A DNA stretch of 64,000 nt from Algoriphagus chordae (GCF_003254055.1 NZ_QKZT01000001.1:248001-312000); one strand, 5' to 3'. Positions 1-9,482 are shown, counted from the stretch's first letter. Notes: generated from the letters alone by a model not told the origin. Numbers and translations are program-made.

Positions 1-112
1 TTTCTTCTGCAAAATCCTCATATATTTCCTTGAAGTCACTGACACGTGCTTTTGCATCGCGACTGCTAGGTGTTTCTCTACTAAATTTTAAAAATCCGTC
101 TTTCGCTGCCAT
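1..112 (-). CDS. gltD: Glutamate synthase small subunit, N-terminal fragment
   Basis: Only the first 37 codons lie in the window; the gene runs off the left edge. The visible protein starts MAAKDGFLKFSRE and continues with an arginine/serine-rich segment and an acidic EIYEDFAEE stretch. This matches the usual start of the GltD subunit (a short lead, then the Fe-S binding region further on). GltD is the NADPH-oxidising flavoprotein that passes electrons to GltB. The ATG at 112-110 lies one base after the gltB stop codon, so the two genes are almost certainly one transcript and translationally linked. The cysteine clusters and FAD/NADPH sites are outside the window, so the call rests on the N-terminus and the gltB context. 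Confidence 0.85.
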   Translation of the reverse strand, partial: MAAKDGFLKFSRETPSSRDAKARVSDFKEIYEDFAEE

Positions 113-113
113 C

Positions 114-3100
114 TTACACCAATGATTTTGATTGTTCTAATGCTCTTTTCTCTAAAACTGCCTTGTAATCTCTAGGGATTACCTTGATAAACTTCTTTTT
201 GGAAGTATCCCAATCTTCTAGGAATCTTATTCCCAGTTCCGATTTGGTCAGTTTTACGTGTCTTTTCAGGAAGGTTTTTATCGTGCTGAAATCTTCCTCA
301 TTTAGATTATCTATATCTACTAATTCTGGATTGATTTCAGTGATGTAGTCCTTGAGAATATAGGCTATTCCACCGCTCATACCTGCAGCGAAGTTTCTTC
401 CGATTTCTCCAAGATTCACTACCAGTCCACCAGTCATGTATTCACAACCGTGATCTCCGATACCTTCTACTACGGTTTGTACGCCTGAATTTCGTACACA
501 GAATCTCTCACCGCCTTTTCCGTTAATGTATGCCTCTCCAGAAGTAGCGCCATAGAATGCTACGTTGCCGATGATGATGTTATCTTCATGTTTGAATTTG
601 GCATTTCTGCTAGGATAGATAATTAATTTCCCACCTGATAACCCTTTGCCAAAGTAATCATTGGCTTCACCTTCTAGTTCGAAGTTGATGCCCTTGGTAA
701 GGAATCCACCGTAGGTCTGACCTGCAGAACCTGTGAATTTGAAATTGATCGTATCCTCAGGCAGACCTGGACTTCCATATATTTTGGAAACCTCATTGGA
801 CAACATCGCCCCAACGGATCTGTCAATATTTTTGATCTGGAAACTTCCAGATGAAGCCATAGCTTGTTCTAGCGAAGGAAGCGCAGCTTTGATCAACTGC
901 CGATCCAATACTCTTTTCAGCTCAAAATCTTGATCAATTTGCTTATGTATTCCTACATGATCCGGAACCTCTACTTTGTGGAAAATAGGACTCAAGTCCA
1001 CTTTATCCCATTTCCAGTGGTTCAAATGACCCGTAGATTGAAGGACGTTACTTTGTCCTACCATCTCGTCTATAGTACGGAATCCGAGGGATGCCATGAT
1101 CTCTCTGAGGTCTTGAACAAGGAATTGGAAGAAATTCACTACATGATCAGGATCACCAGTAAATAGTTTTCTCAAGTCTGGATTCTGAGTTGCAATACCC
1201 ACTGGACAAGTGTTCAGGTGGCATTTTCTCATCATAATACATCCTTCTACCACCAAAGCGGCAGTGGAGATTCCCCATTCTTCAGCTCCTAAAAGTGTCG
1301 CAATCGCAAGATCACGACCCGTTCTTAGCTGACCATCGGTCTGAAGTACCACACGGCTACGAAGGTTATTTTTCACCAAAGTCTGATGAGCTTCAGAAAG
1401 CCCAAGTTCCCATGGTAAGCCTGCGTGACGGATTGAACTCAATGGAGATGCTCCAGTTCCTCCGTCAGCACCGGAGATTAGAATCACATCAGCCATGGCT
1501 TTTGCCACACCTGCTGCTACTGTTCCTACTCCAGCCTGAGAAACAAGTTTCACATTGATTCTTGCCTTTCTATTCGCATTTTTCAAATCGTAGATCAGCT
1601 GAGCTAAATCTTCAATTGAATAAATATCGTGGTGAGGTGGAGGGGATATCAATCCTACTCCAGGAGTAGAATGTCTTACTCTACCGATCCAATCATCTAC
1701 TTTATGACCAGGAAGCTGTCCACCTTCTCCAGGCTTAGCACCTTGTGCCATCTTGATTTGAAGTTCGGCAGCATTTGCAAGGTAATTACTCGTAACACCG
1801 AATCTACCAGAAGCTACTTGCTTGATTGCAGAGCGCTCCCAGTCCCCATTTTCTTTTTTGGCAAATCGTACCTCATCTTCTCCTCCTTCACCAGAGTTAC
1901 TTTTAGCTCCTATTCTATTCATGGCTATCGCCAAAGTAGAGTGTGCTTCGTGAGAAATAGAACCAAAGGACATCGCTCCAGTAGCAAATCTTCGCATGAT
2001 GGAAGAGGCTGGCTCTACTTCGTCGATTGGAACAGAGATTCTCTTTTTGAATTCAAATAAGCCTCTTAAAGTCAAGGCATCTTTGCTTTGCTCATTTATT
2101 TTGGATGCAAATTTCTTATACAATCCATAATCATTTAAGCGAGTTGATTTCTGAAGCAGGTGAATTGTTTCAGGGTTGAACAAGTGTTTCTCACCTCTTC
2201 TTTTCCACTGATAAACGCCTCCTTGCTCTAGTATCGGCGATTCTGTCTCGTAAGCAGCTCTATGTCGAATCAAGACTTCCTCAGCTAATTCATTAAATGA
2301 AATGCCAGATATTCTAGAAATAGTCCCTTTGAAACATCTATCAATCACATCTGGGCCTAAGCCTAATGCCTCAAATATTTGGGCACTTTGATACGATTGA
2401 AGCGTACTAATTCCCATTTTAGAAAGAACTTTCAATAGTCCTTTTCCTATCGCAGATTGATAGTTTGAAAAAACTGTCTTCTGGTCTTTTGCATTTGGAA
2501 GCTCAGACTTTTCAAACATATTCAACAGTGATTCCAAAGCCATGTATGGATTGATGGCAGAGGCTCCATAACCAATCGCAGTAGCGAAATGATGTGTCTC
2601 TCGAATATCTCCAGATTCTAATACCAAGCCGGCACTAGTTCTGATTTTCTTTCTGACCAAATGATGGTGAACAGCTCCGATCGCTAATAGAGAAGGGATA
2701 GGTGCATATTCTACCGTGCTGTTTCGATCGGAGATAATGATAACATTTTTCCCTTCATTGATCGCTTTTTCCGCTTCATCACAAAGTTGGTCTAAGGCTT
2801 CTAATAGCCTTCCAGGCTTGTGATCAGCTATGAAATGACTAGTAAGCGTGGCACATCTATAGCCTTGGCCTTCCATATTTTTGACCTTTTCCAAATCTTC
2901 ATTCAGAAGAACTGGCTGGGAAATATGAATTTGGCGTGTATGCTTAGGACTTTCTTCCAAGATATTTTGTCCTACACCCAGACGGGTAAATAGAGACATT
3001 ACCAATCGCTCACGGATAGGATCAATCGGCGGATTACTTACTTGAGCGAATAGCTGTTTGAAGTAATTGGAAATATGTTGACTTTCTTTGGATAGGACTG

Positions 3101-4604
3101 CGAGCGGAGTATCTGCTCCCATTGATCCGATAGGCTCATATGCAGTATTTCCCATAGGGCTTAATACTACCTTGAGCTCTTCAGATGTGTATCCAAATAT
3201 GGTTTGTTGCTTTTTGATATTCTCTGTAGAATATGGATGTGTCAGCGTGACAGGAGCATCTTCGAGACGTAGCTTGATGCGCTGATCTGCCACCCATTGT
3301 TCGTATGGCTGCTTCACGCATATTTCTCCTTTTACCTCCTCGTCAAATACGACACGACCTTTTTCCAAGTCTGCCCAGATCATTCTTCCTGGACTGATTC
3401 TACCTTTTTCTAGGATAGTAGCTTCGCGAATAGGCAAAGCTCCCGCCTCAGAAGAAAGTATAAGTCGCTGATCTTTGGTGATAAAATATCTTAGTGGACG
3501 GAGACCGTTTCTATCCAAGGTAGCACCTACGGATTTTCCATCTGTAAATAGCAATGCTGCAGGTCCATCCCAAGGCTCTACTAGTGATGCGTGGAATTTG
3601 TAGAAAGACTTCCTATCTCGATCCATGACCTCATTATCCTGCCAAGCTTCTGGCACAAGCATCATCATCGCATGTGGAAGAGATCTACCGCTTAAAGTCA
3701 GAAGTTCTACCATAGCATCAAGATTGGCCGAATCCGACTTGTGTTTGTCGGTGATTGGCATCAGTCTGGAAAGCTCTTCATCAGTGAAATACTTAGACTT
3801 CATGAGATTTTCCTTCGACTTCATCTTATTCAGATTTCCCTTGATCGTATTGATCTCACCATTGTGAGAAAGAAAACGGAAAGGCTGTGCTAGTCTCCAG
3901 TTAGGAAAAGTATTAGTAGAGAATCGTGAGTGGACGATCGCAAAAGCAGATTCGATTTTCGAGTTCTGAAGATCCTTGTAAAAGGCCAAAACCTGATCCG
4001 TTCGCAACTGACCCTTATATATAAGTGTCTGACTACTCAAACTCGCAAAATAGAACGACTGATTCACTCCAGGAATCTTAGTATTGATTTCTGAAGTGGA
4101 GTAATTTCTCAGGACATAGAGTTTACGCTCCAACTCTATTCCGGTAAGTCCTTTTTTGTGCTTGACAAAGAGCTGCTCAATATTCGGCATTACTTCCAGT
4201 GCTCCAGAACCTGGCACTGTTTCATCCACGGGTACTGATCTATAGCCGATCAATTCAAAATCCAACTCTTCAATCAGCTGATTTAAGAGTTCTTTTGAGC
4301 GATGAAATAATTGCTTATTCTTTGGGAAAAAGGTCATACCTACACCGTAAGAACCAGCTTCTGGAAGCTCAATTTCTGTGCGTGCAGTAATATCCTTGAG
4401 GAACTGATGAGGTACCTGAATTAATACGCCAGCGCCATCGCCAGTCTTAGGATCAGATCCACGACCACCACGGTGCTCCATATTGCTTAGCATGTATAAG
4501 GCATCGCTAATCGTCTCATGTGAGGGAACTGCACTCAGATCGACAACCGCACCTATACCGCAGGAGTCATGCTCAAACTCCGATCGATACAAACCTTCTT
4601 GCAT
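114..4604 (-). CDS. gltB: Glutamate synthase large subunit
   Basis: Glutamate synthase alpha subunit, which makes two glutamates from glutamine and 2-oxoglutarate in the cytoplasm. The frame is open from 4637, but I chose the internal ATG at 4604. It gives MQEGLYRSEFEHDSCGIG, where Cys15 is the expected N-terminal nucleophile of the class II glutaminase domain after removal of a short propeptide. Using that start the protein has 1496 residues, normal for the family. Domains in order: glutaminase (about 15-430), central domain (about 480-770), FMN/2-oxoglutarate TIM barrel (about 830-1200) with the 3Fe-4S cysteines in CIMMRKCHLNTC, and a C-terminal beta-helix with repeated Gly motifs. It is followed at once by gltD. 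There is no clear ribosome binding site, which is usual for Bacteroidota. Confidence 0.97.
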   Translation of the reverse strand: MQEGLYRSEFEHDSCGIGAVVDLSAVPSHETISDALYMLSNMEHRGGRGSDPKTGDGAGVLIQVPHQFLKDITARTEIELPEAGSYGVGMTFFPKNKQLFHRSKELLNQLIEELDFELIGYRSVPVDETVPGSGALEVMPNIEQLFVKHKKGLTGIELERKLYVLRNYSTSEINTKIPGVNQSFYFASLSSQTLIYKGQLRTDQVLAFYKDLQNSKIESAFAIVHSRFSTNTFPNWRLAQPFRFLSHNGEINTIKGNLNKMKSKENLMKSKYFTDEELSRLMPITDKHKSDSANLDAMVELLTLSGRSLPHAMMMLVPEAWQDNEVMDRDRKSFYKFHASLVEPWDGPAALLFTDGKSVGATLDRNGLRPLRYFITKDQRLILSSEAGALPIREATILEKGRISPGRMIWADLEKGRVVFDEEVKGEICVKQPYEQWVADQRIKLRLEDAPVTLTHPYSTENIKKQQTIFGYTSEELKVVLSPMGNTAYEPIGSMGADTPLAVLSKESQHISNYFKQLFAQVSNPPIDPIRERLVMSLFTRLGVGQNILEESPKHTRQIHISQPVLLNEDLEKVKNMEGQGYRCATLTSHFIADHKPGRLLEALDQLCDEAEKAINEGKNVIIISDRNSTVEYAPIPSLLAIGAVHHHLVRKKIRTSAGLVLESGDIRETHHFATAIGYGASAINPYMALESLLNMFEKSELPNAKDQKTVFSNYQSAIGKGLLKVLSKMGISTLQSYQSAQIFEALGLGPDVIDRCFKGTISRISGISFNELAEEVLIRHRAAYETESPILEQGGVYQWKRRGEKHLFNPETIHLLQKSTRLNDYGLYKKFASKINEQSKDALTLRGLFEFKKRISVPIDEVEPASSIMRRFATGAMSFGSISHEAHSTLAIAMNRIGAKSNSGEGGEDEVRFAKKENGDWERSAIKQVASGRFGVTSNYLANAAELQIKMAQGAKPGEGGQLPGHKVDDWIGRVRHSTPGVGLISPPPHHDIYSIEDLAQLIYDLKNANRKARINVKLVSQAGVGTVAAGVAKAMADVILISGADGGTGASPLSSIRHAGLPWELGLSEAHQTLVKNNLRSRVVLQTDGQLRTGRDLAIATLLGAEEWGISTAALVVEGCIMMRKCHLNTCPVGIATQNPDLRKLFTGDPDHVVNFFQFLVQDLREIMASLGFRTIDEMVGQSNVLQSTGHLNHWKWDKVDLSPIFHKVEVPDHVGIHKQIDQDFELKRVLDRQLIKAALPSLEQAMASSGSFQIKNIDRSVGAMLSNEVSKIYGSPGLPEDTINFKFTGSAGQTYGGFLTKGINFELEGEANDYFGKGLSGGKLIIYPSRNAKFKHEDNIIIGNVAFYGATSGEAYINGKGGERFCVRNSGVQTVVEGIGDHGCEYMTGGLVVNLGEIGRNFAAGMSGGIAYILKDYITEINPELVDIDNLNEEDFSTIKTFLKRHVKLTKSELGIRFLEDWDTSKKKFIKVIPRDYKAVLEKRALEQSKSLV

Positions 4605-4998
4605 TTTAATAGAATTTATTAGGTTCAAAATTTCCAAAAATTACAGAAAAAAAATGTCCTATTAAAATTTCGGCAACAAAATGGCTGCTTTAGTGCCTTA
4701 TTATTTATGGATTTTGACTTTATTAATATTTTGACAATTAGCCTTTAGGTATGAAAAAATGAACTGAGACATTAAATTTTTGTCAGTATTTGAAGAAATA
4801 GGCTGCTTTTTTATTCAATTATGAAAATTAGTATGAGAATCTCTCGATTCAAATATGTGGAAAAATAAAGTTGAAAATAAAAAAATTATTTTTCGTGAAA
4901 TCTGCTTTCAGCTTGGGATTGCTCTTTTCAGAGAAATTTGTCCAATATATTATTTCGAAAAATAGGGGAAACTACAAATTATTGTAATAAGCTGATTT
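4605..4998. other. AT-rich intergenic region upstream of gltB
   Basis: About 390 bases between the end of gldE and the chosen start of gltB, both on the minus strand. It is strongly AT-rich and has no supported open frame or RNA fold. It presumably holds the gltB promoter, but no convincing TAnnTTTG element was found on the minus strand. In some other Bacteroidota the gldE partner gene gldD follows gldE; nothing like it is encoded here. Confidence 0.5.
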
Positions 4999-6348
4999 TC
5001 AGTCTGTATGTGGACCAAGTGTTTCTTTGTCTAAGGAATTGATATGAACCTTAATTTTTTTGATTTTTCGGGAATCCACCGCCAGGATGGTAAATTCGAA
5101 ATCTTCAAACTTGATCTTCGTGCCATTCTTTGGCAATTTGGAATTCAGCTCAAGAAGCAGGCCTCCCAGAGATTCACTTTCACCTTTGACTTCTTCGAAT
5201 ATCTGCGAGTCTAATTCTAGTTTTTTACAGAAATCATTGAGCGAGACTTTGCCTTCAAAAATATAGGTGGCTGGATCAATCTCACGAAAGAAAATATCAT
5301 CATGATCGTCAAATTCATCGTTGATTTCTCCGATTATTTCTTCAATCAAATCTTCTAAAGTTACCAAGCCAGAAGTTCCTCCATATTCATCCACCACGAT
5401 GGCCATATGCACACGCTTCAGCTGAAAATCCTTGAGGAGCGTGTCCACCTTCTTGTTTTCAGGCACAAAGAGACTTTTGCGGATCAGCTCATTCCATTTG
5501 AAGTCTTCTTCCTGCTCTATATAGGGCAAAAGATCCTTGATATAAAGTATGCCTTGGATCTTATCGATGGTCTCTTCATACACAGGGATTCTAGAATAAC
5601 CACTCTTGTTGATTTTATCCATCAATTCGTGGAAATCCATTTCCATATCCACCGCGGTGATATCCATACGGCTTTGCATGACTTGCTTCACAGTGAGCGT
5701 GCCGAAGTTTACGATGCCTCGTAGAATCTCCCGTTCTTCATTCGGAGCATCTTCCGTTGTCAAATCCAAGGCTTGGTTTAGCTCATTTACAGAAAGTGAA
5801 TAGCCTTTCTTTTCGATACGTTTTTCCAGAAGATTACTAAAAGCCATCAAAAATAGAGAGATGGGTTTGAGTACTGTGGAGAAAAAACCGATGGTAGGAG
5901 CCATGACCATGCTAAATTCCACCTTGGCCTTATTGGCGTAGACTTTTGGGACTATTTCTCCAAAGAAGACTATTGCAAAGGTGATACCTACTGTCTGAAC
6001 CAAGATGATGACAATGCCGGAGGCGTTGGTGCCAAATATGGACCAAGTCACGAAAGTAGTTAAGGTCACTATCCCAATATTGATAAGATTGTTGAGTATA
6101 AGGATAGTGCTGAGAAGATGCTTGGGGGAATCAACTAGGCTGATTACTTTTTTTCCACGTGGGGTGTTTTCTTCTTCAATATTTCCTAAGTCTTCATTGC
6201 TTAGGGAAAAAAATGCCACCTCTGAACCAGAAACTAGGGCAGAGCCTATTAATAGTAGTATAAAAAGCAACCCATTTAGAATCAGATAGCCTACCGAGGG
6301 TGAGCTAATCTGAGCGAGTAAATGGTAACTCGGATAGGGATCGTCCAT
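4999..6348 (-). CDS. gldE: GldE-like CNNM/CorC-family membrane protein
   Basis: Membrane protein of 449 residues with the CorC/HlyC architecture. A DUF21/CNNM transmembrane domain (about 18-200, several hydrophobic helices) is followed by a pair of CBS domains (about 215-340, with IPVYEETID and VVDEYGG motifs) and a C-terminal CorC_HlyC domain (about 355-440). The family is linked to divalent cation (Mg/Co) transport. In Bacteroidota the member encoded beside ssb and mutY is called GldE and is associated with gliding motility. The gene order mutY-ssb-gldE seen here is the main support for the GldE name. A terminator-like hairpin separates it from ssb, so it may have its own promoter. No gldD follows. 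Whether this organism glides cannot be told from the window. Confidence 0.85.
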   Translation of the reverse strand: MDDPYPSYHLLAQISSPSVGYLILNGLLFILLLIGSALVSGSEVAFFSLSNEDLGNIEEENTPRGKKVISLVDSPKHLLSTILILNNLINIGIVTLTTFVTWSIFGTNASGIVIILVQTVGITFAIVFFGEIVPKVYANKAKVEFSMVMAPTIGFFSTVLKPISLFLMAFSNLLEKRIEKKGYSLSVNELNQALDLTTEDAPNEEREILRGIVNFGTLTVKQVMQSRMDITAVDMEMDFHELMDKINKSGYSRIPVYEETIDKIQGILYIKDLLPYIEQEEDFKWNELIRKSLFVPENKKVDTLLKDFQLKRVHMAIVVDEYGGTSGLVTLEDLIEEIIGEINDEFDDHDDIFFREIDPATYIFEGKVSLNDFCKKLELDSQIFEEVKGESESLGGLLLELNSKLPKNGTKIKFEDFEFTILAVDSRKIKKIKVHINSLDKETLGPHTD

Positions 6349-6378
6349 GTATTAAACCGCAAAGGTTAATGCAAAATT

Positions 6379-6412
6379 AAAAAATTCCCCTGAAAATTGC
6401 TTCCAGGGGAAT
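6379..6412 (-). terminator. Intrinsic terminator after ssb
   Basis: Perfect 9-bp arms ATTCCCCTG (6384-6392) and CAGGGGAAT (6404-6412) with an 11-nt loop. On the minus strand they are followed by a run of T from 6384 down to 6379, just after the ssb stop codon. This is a standard rho-independent form and would limit readthrough from mutY-ssb into gldE. Confidence 0.75.
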
Positions 6413-6418
6413 GAATAA

Positions 6419-6880
6419 TTAAAATGGCAAGTCATCATCTGCATTGTCTGCTACTGTTTCTTGAGGTTTTGGTGCTGCAGTAGGTGCCGCCGAAGCTGGT
6501 CTTTGTTGTGTGGATTGCTGAGGAGCACTAGGGCTTCCTGTTCCATCCGGTTTTGGACCGAGCATAGTGAAACTCAACACTCTGATTTTGGTTCGGTAGC
6601 GATTTTGTCCCTGCTCATCTTGCCACTTGTCAGTTTTAATTTTGCCGTCTACATAGATCTGACTGCCTTTTTTGAGGTATTGCTCAGCTATTTTAGCTTG
6701 AGCTCCCCAGATTTCTAGGTCATGCCATTCTGTTTGTTCTACTCTTTCGCCGTTTCGGTTTTTGTAAGCTTCTGTGGTTGCCAAACTTACATTTGCCACT
6801 ACATTATCACCTTCTAGATATTTCACTTCTGGGTCTGCGCCGAGATTTCCTACTAAGATTACTTTATTTACTCCTGCCAT
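6419..6880 (-). CDS. ssb: Single-stranded DNA-binding protein
   Basis: SSB of 153 residues. The N-terminal OB fold (about 1-105) begins MAGVNKVILVGNLGADPEVK and includes the WHDLEIWG strand. A proline/glutamine/alanine-rich linker follows, and the acidic tip DDDLPF is present to recruit partner proteins of replication and repair. The length is normal. It lies 45 bases downstream of mutY on the same strand with no terminator between them, so the two are probably co-transcribed. This ssb next to mutY is the usual chromosomal copy in Bacteroidota. Confidence 0.97.
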   Translation of the reverse strand: MAGVNKVILVGNLGADPEVKYLEGDNVVANVSLATTEAYKNRNGERVEQTEWHDLEIWGAQAKIAEQYLKKGSQIYVDGKIKTDKWQDEQGQNRYRTKIRVLSFTMLGPKPDGTGSPSAPQQSTQQRPASAAPTAAPKPQETVADNADDDLPF

Positions 6881-6925
6881 AATTTGTTTGATTTAAGATT
6901 GAAAAAATCTAATACTTGAAGGTAC

Positions 6926-8005
6926 TTAAATCCCTTGATCGTTCAAAAAGTTCACGATCAACTTTGGTTTGGCCAAATATTCGATTCGGCTTTCTTCTAC
7001 GAGCATAAAACCTTCTTCTTCACACCAGTTTTCAAGTTTTGACAAGTTTTCTTCAGCAATTTCGACTTCTGAGAAAACGGCATTTAATCGTTGGTGTGAC
7101 AGGATGTGTCTGTATTTCTTGGGCAAGTGCTGAGTTTCTTCGGCTGAACTGGAGGGAATCTCCATCGCAGGAGCTATATCTCCTGTGCCTGATTCTACCT
7201 GAGGAAAATCAAAAAGGCCTTCCCAGATATCTCCTGAAGTTCGTTTTTTCCATACCCAGTTTTTTCCACACTTGATGACATAATAGTGTAAGTGACGCTC
7301 CTTGATTTTGATTTTATTGACCTTCACAGGAAGATCCGACACCATATTATGTAGCAATGCAAAACAGGAGTCTTTTAATGGACAGGATTCACAGCCTGGA
7401 TTTTTGGGAGTGCAAAGTCTAGCGCCGAAGTCCATCATCGCCTGATTGAACTCCCCGGGCTGATCCTTTGGGATAATCTGATTGGCTAATGCTTCAAATT
7501 CCTTCTTGGCTGGAGAGCTGGCGATGTCGGTATCAATCCCGAAGTAGCGAGCCAGCACCCGAAATACATTGCCATCTACCACAGCTTTGACTTCAGCATA
7601 AGCAAAACTTGCAATTGCGGAGGCCGTGTAGCTGCCAACTCCTTTTAGTTTGAGGAGTTCATCGTATGTGTTGGGAAACTCACCGCCCATTTCAAACCAG
7701 ATACTTTTTGCGCAAGCATGGAGATTTCTCGCTCGGCTATAATATCCCAATCCCTGCCAGAGGCGGAGGACTTCTTCTTCGGGTGCCAAAGCAAGATCTT
7801 TTACCGTAGGGTAAGTCTCCACAAAAGCATAATAATAAGGTAAGCCCTGAGCGACTCGAGTTTGCTGAAGAATGATCTCAGAGAGCCAAATTTTGTATGG
7901 ATCAACGATTCCTCGCCATGGTAAATCTCTTGGATTTTCACGATACCAAGTTAGTATTTGATGCGAAAAAGCCTGATATTCAGTGGTTTTGTGGGCCATA
8001 GTCAA
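6926..8005 (-). CDS. mutY: A/G-specific adenine glycosylase
   Basis: MutY base-excision repair enzyme that removes adenine mispaired with 8-oxoguanine. Visible elements: the RDLPWRG start of the helical domain; the SEIILQQTRV segment carrying the catalytic glutamate; the helix-hairpin-helix LKGVGSYTASA; VDGNVFRVLAR with the catalytic aspartate; the 4Fe-4S cysteine set (CTPKNPGCESCPLKDSC spacing); and a C-terminal Nudix-like domain (about 235-350) for 8-oxoG recognition. At 359 residues the length is normal. The ATG at 7999 (MAHKTTE) is an equally possible start. The gene diverges from the HU-like gene and leads into ssb. Confidence 0.96.
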   Translation of the reverse strand: MTMAHKTTEYQAFSHQILTWYRENPRDLPWRGIVDPYKIWLSEIILQQTRVAQGLPYYYAFVETYPTVKDLALAPEEEVLRLWQGLGYYSRARNLHACAKSIWFEMGGEFPNTYDELLKLKGVGSYTASAIASFAYAEVKAVVDGNVFRVLARYFGIDTDIASSPAKKEFEALANQIIPKDQPGEFNQAMMDFGARLCTPKNPGCESCPLKDSCFALLHNMVSDLPVKVNKIKIKERHLHYYVIKCGKNWVWKKRTSGDIWEGLFDFPQVESGTGDIAPAMEIPSSSAEETQHLPKKYRHILSHQRLNAVFSEVEIAEENLSKLENWCEEEGFMLVEESRIEYLAKPKLIVNFLNDQGI

Positions 8006-8070
8006 TTAGTGTCTATCATACAAATCACGGTAATTTTTGTGAATATGTTTTTTAATTGCAATCGTTCTCG

Positions 8071-8078
8071 TACATTTG
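8071..8078 (+). promoter_or_regulatory. Candidate -7 promoter element for the HU gene
   Basis: TACATTTG matches the Bacteroidota -7 consensus TAnnTTTG exactly. It sits about 65 bases before the HU start codon in the mutY/HU divergent region. No good -33 TTG at the preferred distance is visible, so this is a candidate only. Confidence 0.4.
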
Positions 8079-8144
8079 CAGTCCCAAAAACACTTGGTTA
8101 ATAGGTTGTTAAGCTTATTTCGTAATTTCTAAATTAATATTACA

Positions 8145-8453
8145 GTGACTAAAGCAGAAGTAATCACTAAGATTTCGGACAAGACAGGTATCCAAAAGGA
8201 TGATGTAACACAAGCCATTGAGGCGTTCTTCAAAGTAGTGAAGGATTCAATGTCCGAAGGAGACAACATCTACGTGAGAGGATTTGGTAGCTTCATCAAT
8301 AAGAAGAGAGCTAAAAAAATCGCCCGAAACATCTCCAAAAACACAGCGATCGTTATCGACGAGCACTACATTCCGGCATTCAAGCCGTCTAAGGTGTTTG
8401 TAGAGAAGATCAAAAACAGTAAAAAAATCAAGGAACTAGCTCTTCAAGACTAA
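8145..8453 (+). CDS. HU/IHF-family DNA-binding protein
   Basis: Small histone-like protein of 102 residues that bends and compacts DNA as a dimer. The helical N-terminus MTKAEVITKISDKTGI and the RGFGSF strand followed by the basic beta-arm region and PAFKPSK are clear HU/IHF signatures. It starts with GTG at 8145; no ATG fits the conserved N-terminus. It is about ten residues longer than standard HU at the C-terminus (lysine-rich, ending ALQD). It is the first gene of a plus-strand run with the TPR protein, the small basic protein and RNase G, an arrangement I recall as common in Bacteroidota. Confidence 0.95.
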   Translation: MTKAEVITKISDKTGIQKDDVTQAIEAFFKVVKDSMSEGDNIYVRGFGSFINKKRAKKIARNISKNTAIVIDEHYIPAFKPSKVFVEKIKNSKKIKELALQD

Positions 8454-8471
8454 ATCTTAAGGGTTTTTACC

Positions 8472-9299
8472 ATGAAAAGATCTCAACTCATACTTATTGC
8501 ATTAGGGGTCATCACAATCGGAGGATTGTATGTACTACCTACTGTGGTCGTGGACAATGAAAGTAAGGCAGATTCAGTTTCGCAAGAAAATGACTCCGCT
8601 GCCACTTCATCCACCGATCCAGTAGCGATGCATGAGGCTGAGTTAAGTCCTGATCAGAGACTTCAGATAAATACACTGAAACTTCAAATCGCTGAAAATG
8701 CTTCGAAAGAAGTCGTAAAATCTTCCACGGAAGAAATTGCTGCGATTTATCAGGAACTTGGGAAGTACGATAGTGCAGGATATTACTTAAGTTTGGCAGC
8801 TGATCAGCAGTCAGACATGGAGCTAGCAGAAGAAGCAGGAAACGCCTATTATGAGGCATTCAGCTTTGCACTAGATCCAGAAAAGGTATCTTACACTGCC
8901 GAACAGACCCGAAAGTATTTAAATCAGGTGTTGGATAATGATCCCACCCGTTTGGATTTGAAAACAAAGATAGCGATGACTTATGTGTCCTCGTCCAACC
9001 CAATGCAGGGAATCACGATGCTGAGAGAAGTCTTGGCTGAGGACCCTAGCAATGAGGATGGGCTGTTCAACATGGGTGTACTATCTATGCAATCAGGCCA
9101 GTACAAGCGTGCCACTGAGCGATTCGAAGAATTGATCCAATATCACCCGGATAATCTTCAGGGGCAGTTTTACTTGGCAGTGAGCTATTTCGAAGCCAAA
9201 CAAAACAACAAAGCGAAAGCTCAGTTTGAGAAAGTTAAAGCGATGACCGAGGATGAAATGATCCTAGGATCCGTCGAAAGCTATCTCGAAAAGCTATAA
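8472..9299 (+). CDS. Membrane-anchored tetratricopeptide repeat protein
   Basis: A protein of 275 residues with an uncleaved-looking hydrophobic N-terminal segment (about 5-25), a low-complexity Ser/Asp/Ala stretch, then helical repeats. The best TPR units are at about 195-265 (EDGLFNMGVLSMQSGQYKRA and the following pair). It starts 18 bases after the HU stop codon and is surely in the same transcript. TPR domains mediate protein contacts, probably on the periplasmic side if the anchor is N-in. The partner is unknown. The conserved position between HU and RNase G hints at a housekeeping role, but nothing in the sequence names it. Confidence 0.85.
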   Translation: MKRSQLILIALGVITIGGLYVLPTVVVDNESKADSVSQENDSAATSSTDPVAMHEAELSPDQRLQINTLKLQIAENASKEVVKSSTEEIAAIYQELGKYDSAGYYLSLAADQQSDMELAEEAGNAYYEAFSFALDPEKVSYTAEQTRKYLNQVLDNDPTRLDLKTKIAMTYVSSSNPMQGITMLREVLAEDPSNEDGLFNMGVLSMQSGQYKRATERFEELIQYHPDNLQGQFYLAVSYFEAKQNNKAKAQFEKVKAMTEDEMILGSVESYLEKL

Positions 9300-9330
9300 T
9301 TTATTTGTATCACTACTAAATCCAAAGACT

Positions 9331-9420
9331 ATGCCTTGCGGAAAGAAAAGAAAAAGACATAAGATCGCTACGCACAAGCGTAAGAAGAGACTAAGAAAAA
9401 ACAGACATAAGAAGAAGTAA
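9331..9420 (+). CDS. 29-residue basic COX24/AURKAIP1-type protein
   Basis: Tiny gene ATG to TAA encoding 29 residues that start MPCGKKRKRHKIATHKRKKR and end in HKKK. More than half of the residues are Lys, Arg or His. I recognise the KKRKRHKxATHKRKKRxRxNRHKKK pattern as the short Bacteroidota protein annotated as AURKAIP1/COX24 domain (DUF1713), related to the C-terminus of mitochondrial small-subunit protein mS38. A ribosomal role is therefore likely, but it is inferred. It lies 31 bases after the TPR gene and 62 before RNase G. The codon set is coherent and the pattern is highly specific, so I regard it as a real gene despite its size. Confidence 0.85.
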   Translation: MPCGKKRKRHKIATHKRKKRLRKNRHKKK

Positions 9421-9435
9421 TACACTTCTTCTTAT
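9407..9435 (+). terminator. Perfect hairpin over the end of the small basic gene
   Basis: A 12-bp perfect stem, ATAAGAAGAAGT (9407-9418) with ACTTCTTCTTAT (9424-9435) and a 5-nt loop, covers the last codons and stop of the 29-residue gene. No T run follows, so it may be an mRNA-stabilising or processing hairpin rather than a true terminator. Its position just before an RNase G/E gene would fit a processing site. Confidence 0.5.
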
Positions 9436-9482
9436 TGTCATGTGAGTAAACGTTCATTTACATAATATAATAAGACGAGATT

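Noticed and set aside
4605..4998. gldD gene after gldE
   Set aside because: The interval is too short and too AT-rich, with no open frame or lipoprotein signal on the minus strand.
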